From the NCBI GenBank assembly GCA_902495945.1, contig CABUZD010000108.1, positions 1 to 5,957 of the forward strand: a stretch of DNA of 5,957 nt. The letters run 5' to 3'. Below the pieces are notes generated by a model, which saw nothing but the letters and a program-made list of their open reading frames with translations, made no database searches and was not told where the DNA came from. This stretch comes from an uncultured Collinsella sp. (lineage in GTDB: Bacteria > Actinomycetota > Coriobacteriia > Coriobacteriales > Coriobacteriaceae). Numbering within the stretch: position 1 is the stretch's first letter; each line of letters begins with the position of its first letter. Shown here piece after piece: positions 4,354 through 5,957 of this stretch. Position numbers and translations under genes: made by a program.

Positions 4354-5957
4354 AGCCCAACAAAACCACTGTCAGCGACAACAGCGAAAACGGAGCGCAC
4401 AACATGGTCAGGCTCATTATCGATAACTGCGAAGTCGTGGTGCCCGAGCACACCACGATCCTGAACGCGGCCAAGTCCGTCGGCATCCAGATTCCCACCC
4501 TGTGCTACCTGCGCGATCTGAACGAGATCGGCGGCTGCCGCGTGTGCGTGGTCGAGGTCGAGGGCTGCGACCAGCTGGTTGCCGCCTGCAACAACTACGT
4601 GCTCGACGGCATGGTGGTCCACACCAACAGCCCCAAAGCCCGCGAGGCCCGTCGCACCAACGTGCAGCTGCTGCTGTCCCAGCACGATTCGCAGTGCACG
4701 AGCTGCGTGCGCAGCGGCAACTGCAACCTGCAGACCATCGCCAACGACCTGGGCATTTTCTATCTGCCGTATCAAAGACATTTGGCGGGCGAGGGCTGGG
4801 ATTTCGATTTTCCCATCATCCGCGAAAACGACAAGTGCATTAAATGCATGCGCTGCATCAAGGTGTGCGAGAGCGTACAGGGCCTAGGGATTTGGGACCT
4901 GACCAACCGCGCCACGCATACCGCTGTGGGTACCCGCGGGCGCGCGCCGATCGGCAAGACCGATTGCGTCGCGTGCGGCCAGTGCATTACGCATTGCCCG
5001 ACGGGCGCCCTGCGCGAGCGCGACGATACCGAGACCGTGTTTGACGCGCTCGCAAATCCCGACAAGATCGTGCTGGTGCAGATCGCGCCTGCCGTGCGCA
5101 GCGCCTGGGGCGAGGAACTCGGCATTCCGCGCGAGAAGGCTACCGTCGAGCGCCTGGCTTGCGCGCTGCGCCGCGTTGGCTTTGAGTACGTGTTCGACAC
5201 CGATTTCTCGGCCGACCTCACCATTATGGAGGAGGGCTCCGAGCTGCTCGAGCGCCTAGGCGCCGCCGCTAAGGGCGAAGGCGACAGCCGCGGCTGGCCC
5301 ATGTTTACGAGCTGCTGCCCGGGTTGGGTGCGCTTTGTGAAGGCGCGCTATCCGGAGTTTGTCGACAGCCTGTCCACGTCCAAGTCGCCGCAGCAGATGT
5401 TCGGCGCCATCGCCAAGACATACTACGCCAAGGTGCTGGGCGTTGAGCCCGAGCGCCTGTTCGTGGTGTCCGTTATGCCGTGCACGGCCAAGAAGGCCGA
5501 GTGCGCGCTGCCGAGCATGGTGGGCGAGGACGGTGCGCCCGATGTGGACGTTGCGCTGACGGTGCGCGAGATGGTGCGCATGATCCGCGCGAGCCACGTG
5601 AGCGTGGACACGCTGGTCGAGGAGCCGCTCGACACGCCGCTGGGCTTTGGCACGGGCGCGGGTGTGATCTTTGGCGCCACGGGCGGTGTGATGGAGGCTG
5701 CTGTGCGCTCGGCCTATTACCTGGTGACGGGCAAGAACCCCGATGCGGATTTCTTTACCGACGTGCGCGGACTCGACGGCTGGAAGGAAGCCGTCGCCGA
5801 TATCGATGGCACTAAGGTGCGTATTGCCGTGGCGCACGGGCTGGGCAACGCCGCCCGCCTGCTCGACGCGATTCGCGACGGCCGTGTGAGCTATGACTTC
5901 GTTGAGGTTATGGCGTGTCCGGGCGGCTGCGTCGGTGGCGGCGGTCAGCCCATCCAC
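4347..5957 (+). CDS. hydA: [FeFe] hydrogenase, group A, M3 (CpI-like) architecture; 3' end cut by window
   Basis: The frame stays open from ATG 4347 to the window end: 537 residues, about 60 short of a CpI-length enzyme. It catalyses reversible 2H+ + 2e- to H2. A [2Fe-2S] ferredoxin domain has C53, C64, C67 and C81. A His-ligated [4Fe-4S] site has H113, C117, C120 and C126. A double [4Fe-4S] ferredoxin domain has C164, C167, C170, C174 and C207, C210, C213, C217. The H-cluster motifs are TSCCPGW (321-327), MPCTAKKAE (377-385) and EVMACPGGCVGGGGQP (520-535), giving ligands C324, C379, C524 and C528. Residues matching the CpI proton path (C323, E296, E299, S343) and pocket (M377, K382, M522) are present, so the enzyme should be active. 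The gene overlaps the upstream oxidoreductase by 7 nt (ATGGTAG). ATG 4404 (M20) aligns with the start of CpI and is an alternative; the stronger Shine-Dalgarno favours 4347. Maturases HydEFG are not in the window. Confidence 0.97.
   Translation, partial: MVEPNKTTVSDNSENGAHNMVRLIIDNCEVVVPEHTTILNAAKSVGIQIPTLCYLRDLNEIGGCRVCVVEVEGCDQLVAACNNYVLDGMVVHTNSPKAREARRTNVQLLLSQHDSQCTSCVRSGNCNLQTIANDLGIFYLPYQRHLAGEGWDFDFPIIRENDKCIKCMRCIKVCESVQGLGIWDLTNRATHTAVGTRGRAPIGKTDCVACGQCITHCPTGALRERDDTETVFDALANPDKIVLVQIAPAVRSAWGEELGIPREKATVERLACALRRVGFEYVFDTDFSADLTIMEEGSELLERLGAAAKGEGDSRGWPMFTSCCPGWVRFVKARYPEFVDSLSTSKSPQQMFGAIAKTYYAKVLGVEPERLFVVSVMPCTAKKAECALPSMVGEDGAPDVDVALTVREMVRMIRASHVSVDTLVEEPLDTPLGFGTGAGVIFGATGGVMEAAVRSAYYLVTGKNPDADFFTDVRGLDGWKEAVADIDGTKVRIAVAHGLGNAARLLDAIRDGRVSYDFVEVMACPGGCVGGGGQPIH

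Noticed and set aside
5256..5957. Open minus-strand frame opposite hydA
   Set aside because: Ala/His/Arg-rich shadow of a strongly conserved hydrogenase frame; no start context or domain.
1..5957. CRISPR arrays, tRNA/rRNA genes, insertion sequences or attachment sites
   Set aside because: No repeat-spacer pattern, cloverleaf-like sequence, transposase motif or long terminal inverted repeat was seen; apart from 2249-2520 almost every base is coding.

Overview
The window reads as high-GC, densely packed DNA from a fermentative anaerobe. A PTS sugar permease, a GH4 phospho-glycosidase and an oxygen-sensitive [FeFe] hydrogenase occur together, with G/C-rich third codon positions. This best suits a gut actinobacterium of the class Coriobacteriia (Collinsella/Olsenella-like). 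That assignment is inferred from style and gene content, not from a marker gene.

Region 1 (start to about 2333, plus strand) is the end of an alpha-glucoside utilisation operon. It holds the C-terminal half of a PTS EIICB permease (its start lies upstream of the window). Three bases after its stop comes a complete GH4 6-phospho-alpha-glucosidase with the diagnostic CDMP motif. Together they import a disaccharide such as maltose as its 6'-phosphate and cleave it to glucose 6-phosphate plus glucose. A strong G/C-rich hairpin at 2298-2333 closes the operon.

Region 2 (2334-2520) is a non-coding leader. It has an AT-rich stretch that may carry the promoter of the next operon, two separate dyad symmetries (2387-2408 and 2436-2456), a small hairpin (2480-2499), and a clear Shine-Dalgarno sequence.

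Region 3 (2521 to the window end, plus strand) is a two-gene redox operon. The first gene encodes a 610-residue flavin/iron-sulfur oxidoreductase. In order it has a NuoF-C-terminal-type [4Fe-4S] domain, a GltD/dihydropyrimidine-dehydrogenase-type double-cluster domain, an FAD plus NAD(P)H-binding core, and a short cysteine-rich C-terminal tail. The second gene overlaps it by 7 nt and encodes a CpI-like M3-type [FeFe] hydrogenase, HydA. It runs off the window just after the last H-cluster motif, lacking roughly 60 C-terminal residues. All cluster ligands and the known proton-path residues can be seen.

The most interesting point is the pairing. No NuoE-like or FMN-binding NuoF-like subunit lies between the sugar operon and hydA, so this does not look like the usual HydABC bifurcating enzyme. 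A GltD-like subunit carrying only the iron-sulfur tail of NuoF appears to serve as the NAD(P)H module. The natural inference is a soluble NAD(P)H-linked hydrogenase that disposes of, or recovers, reductant from sugar fermentation.
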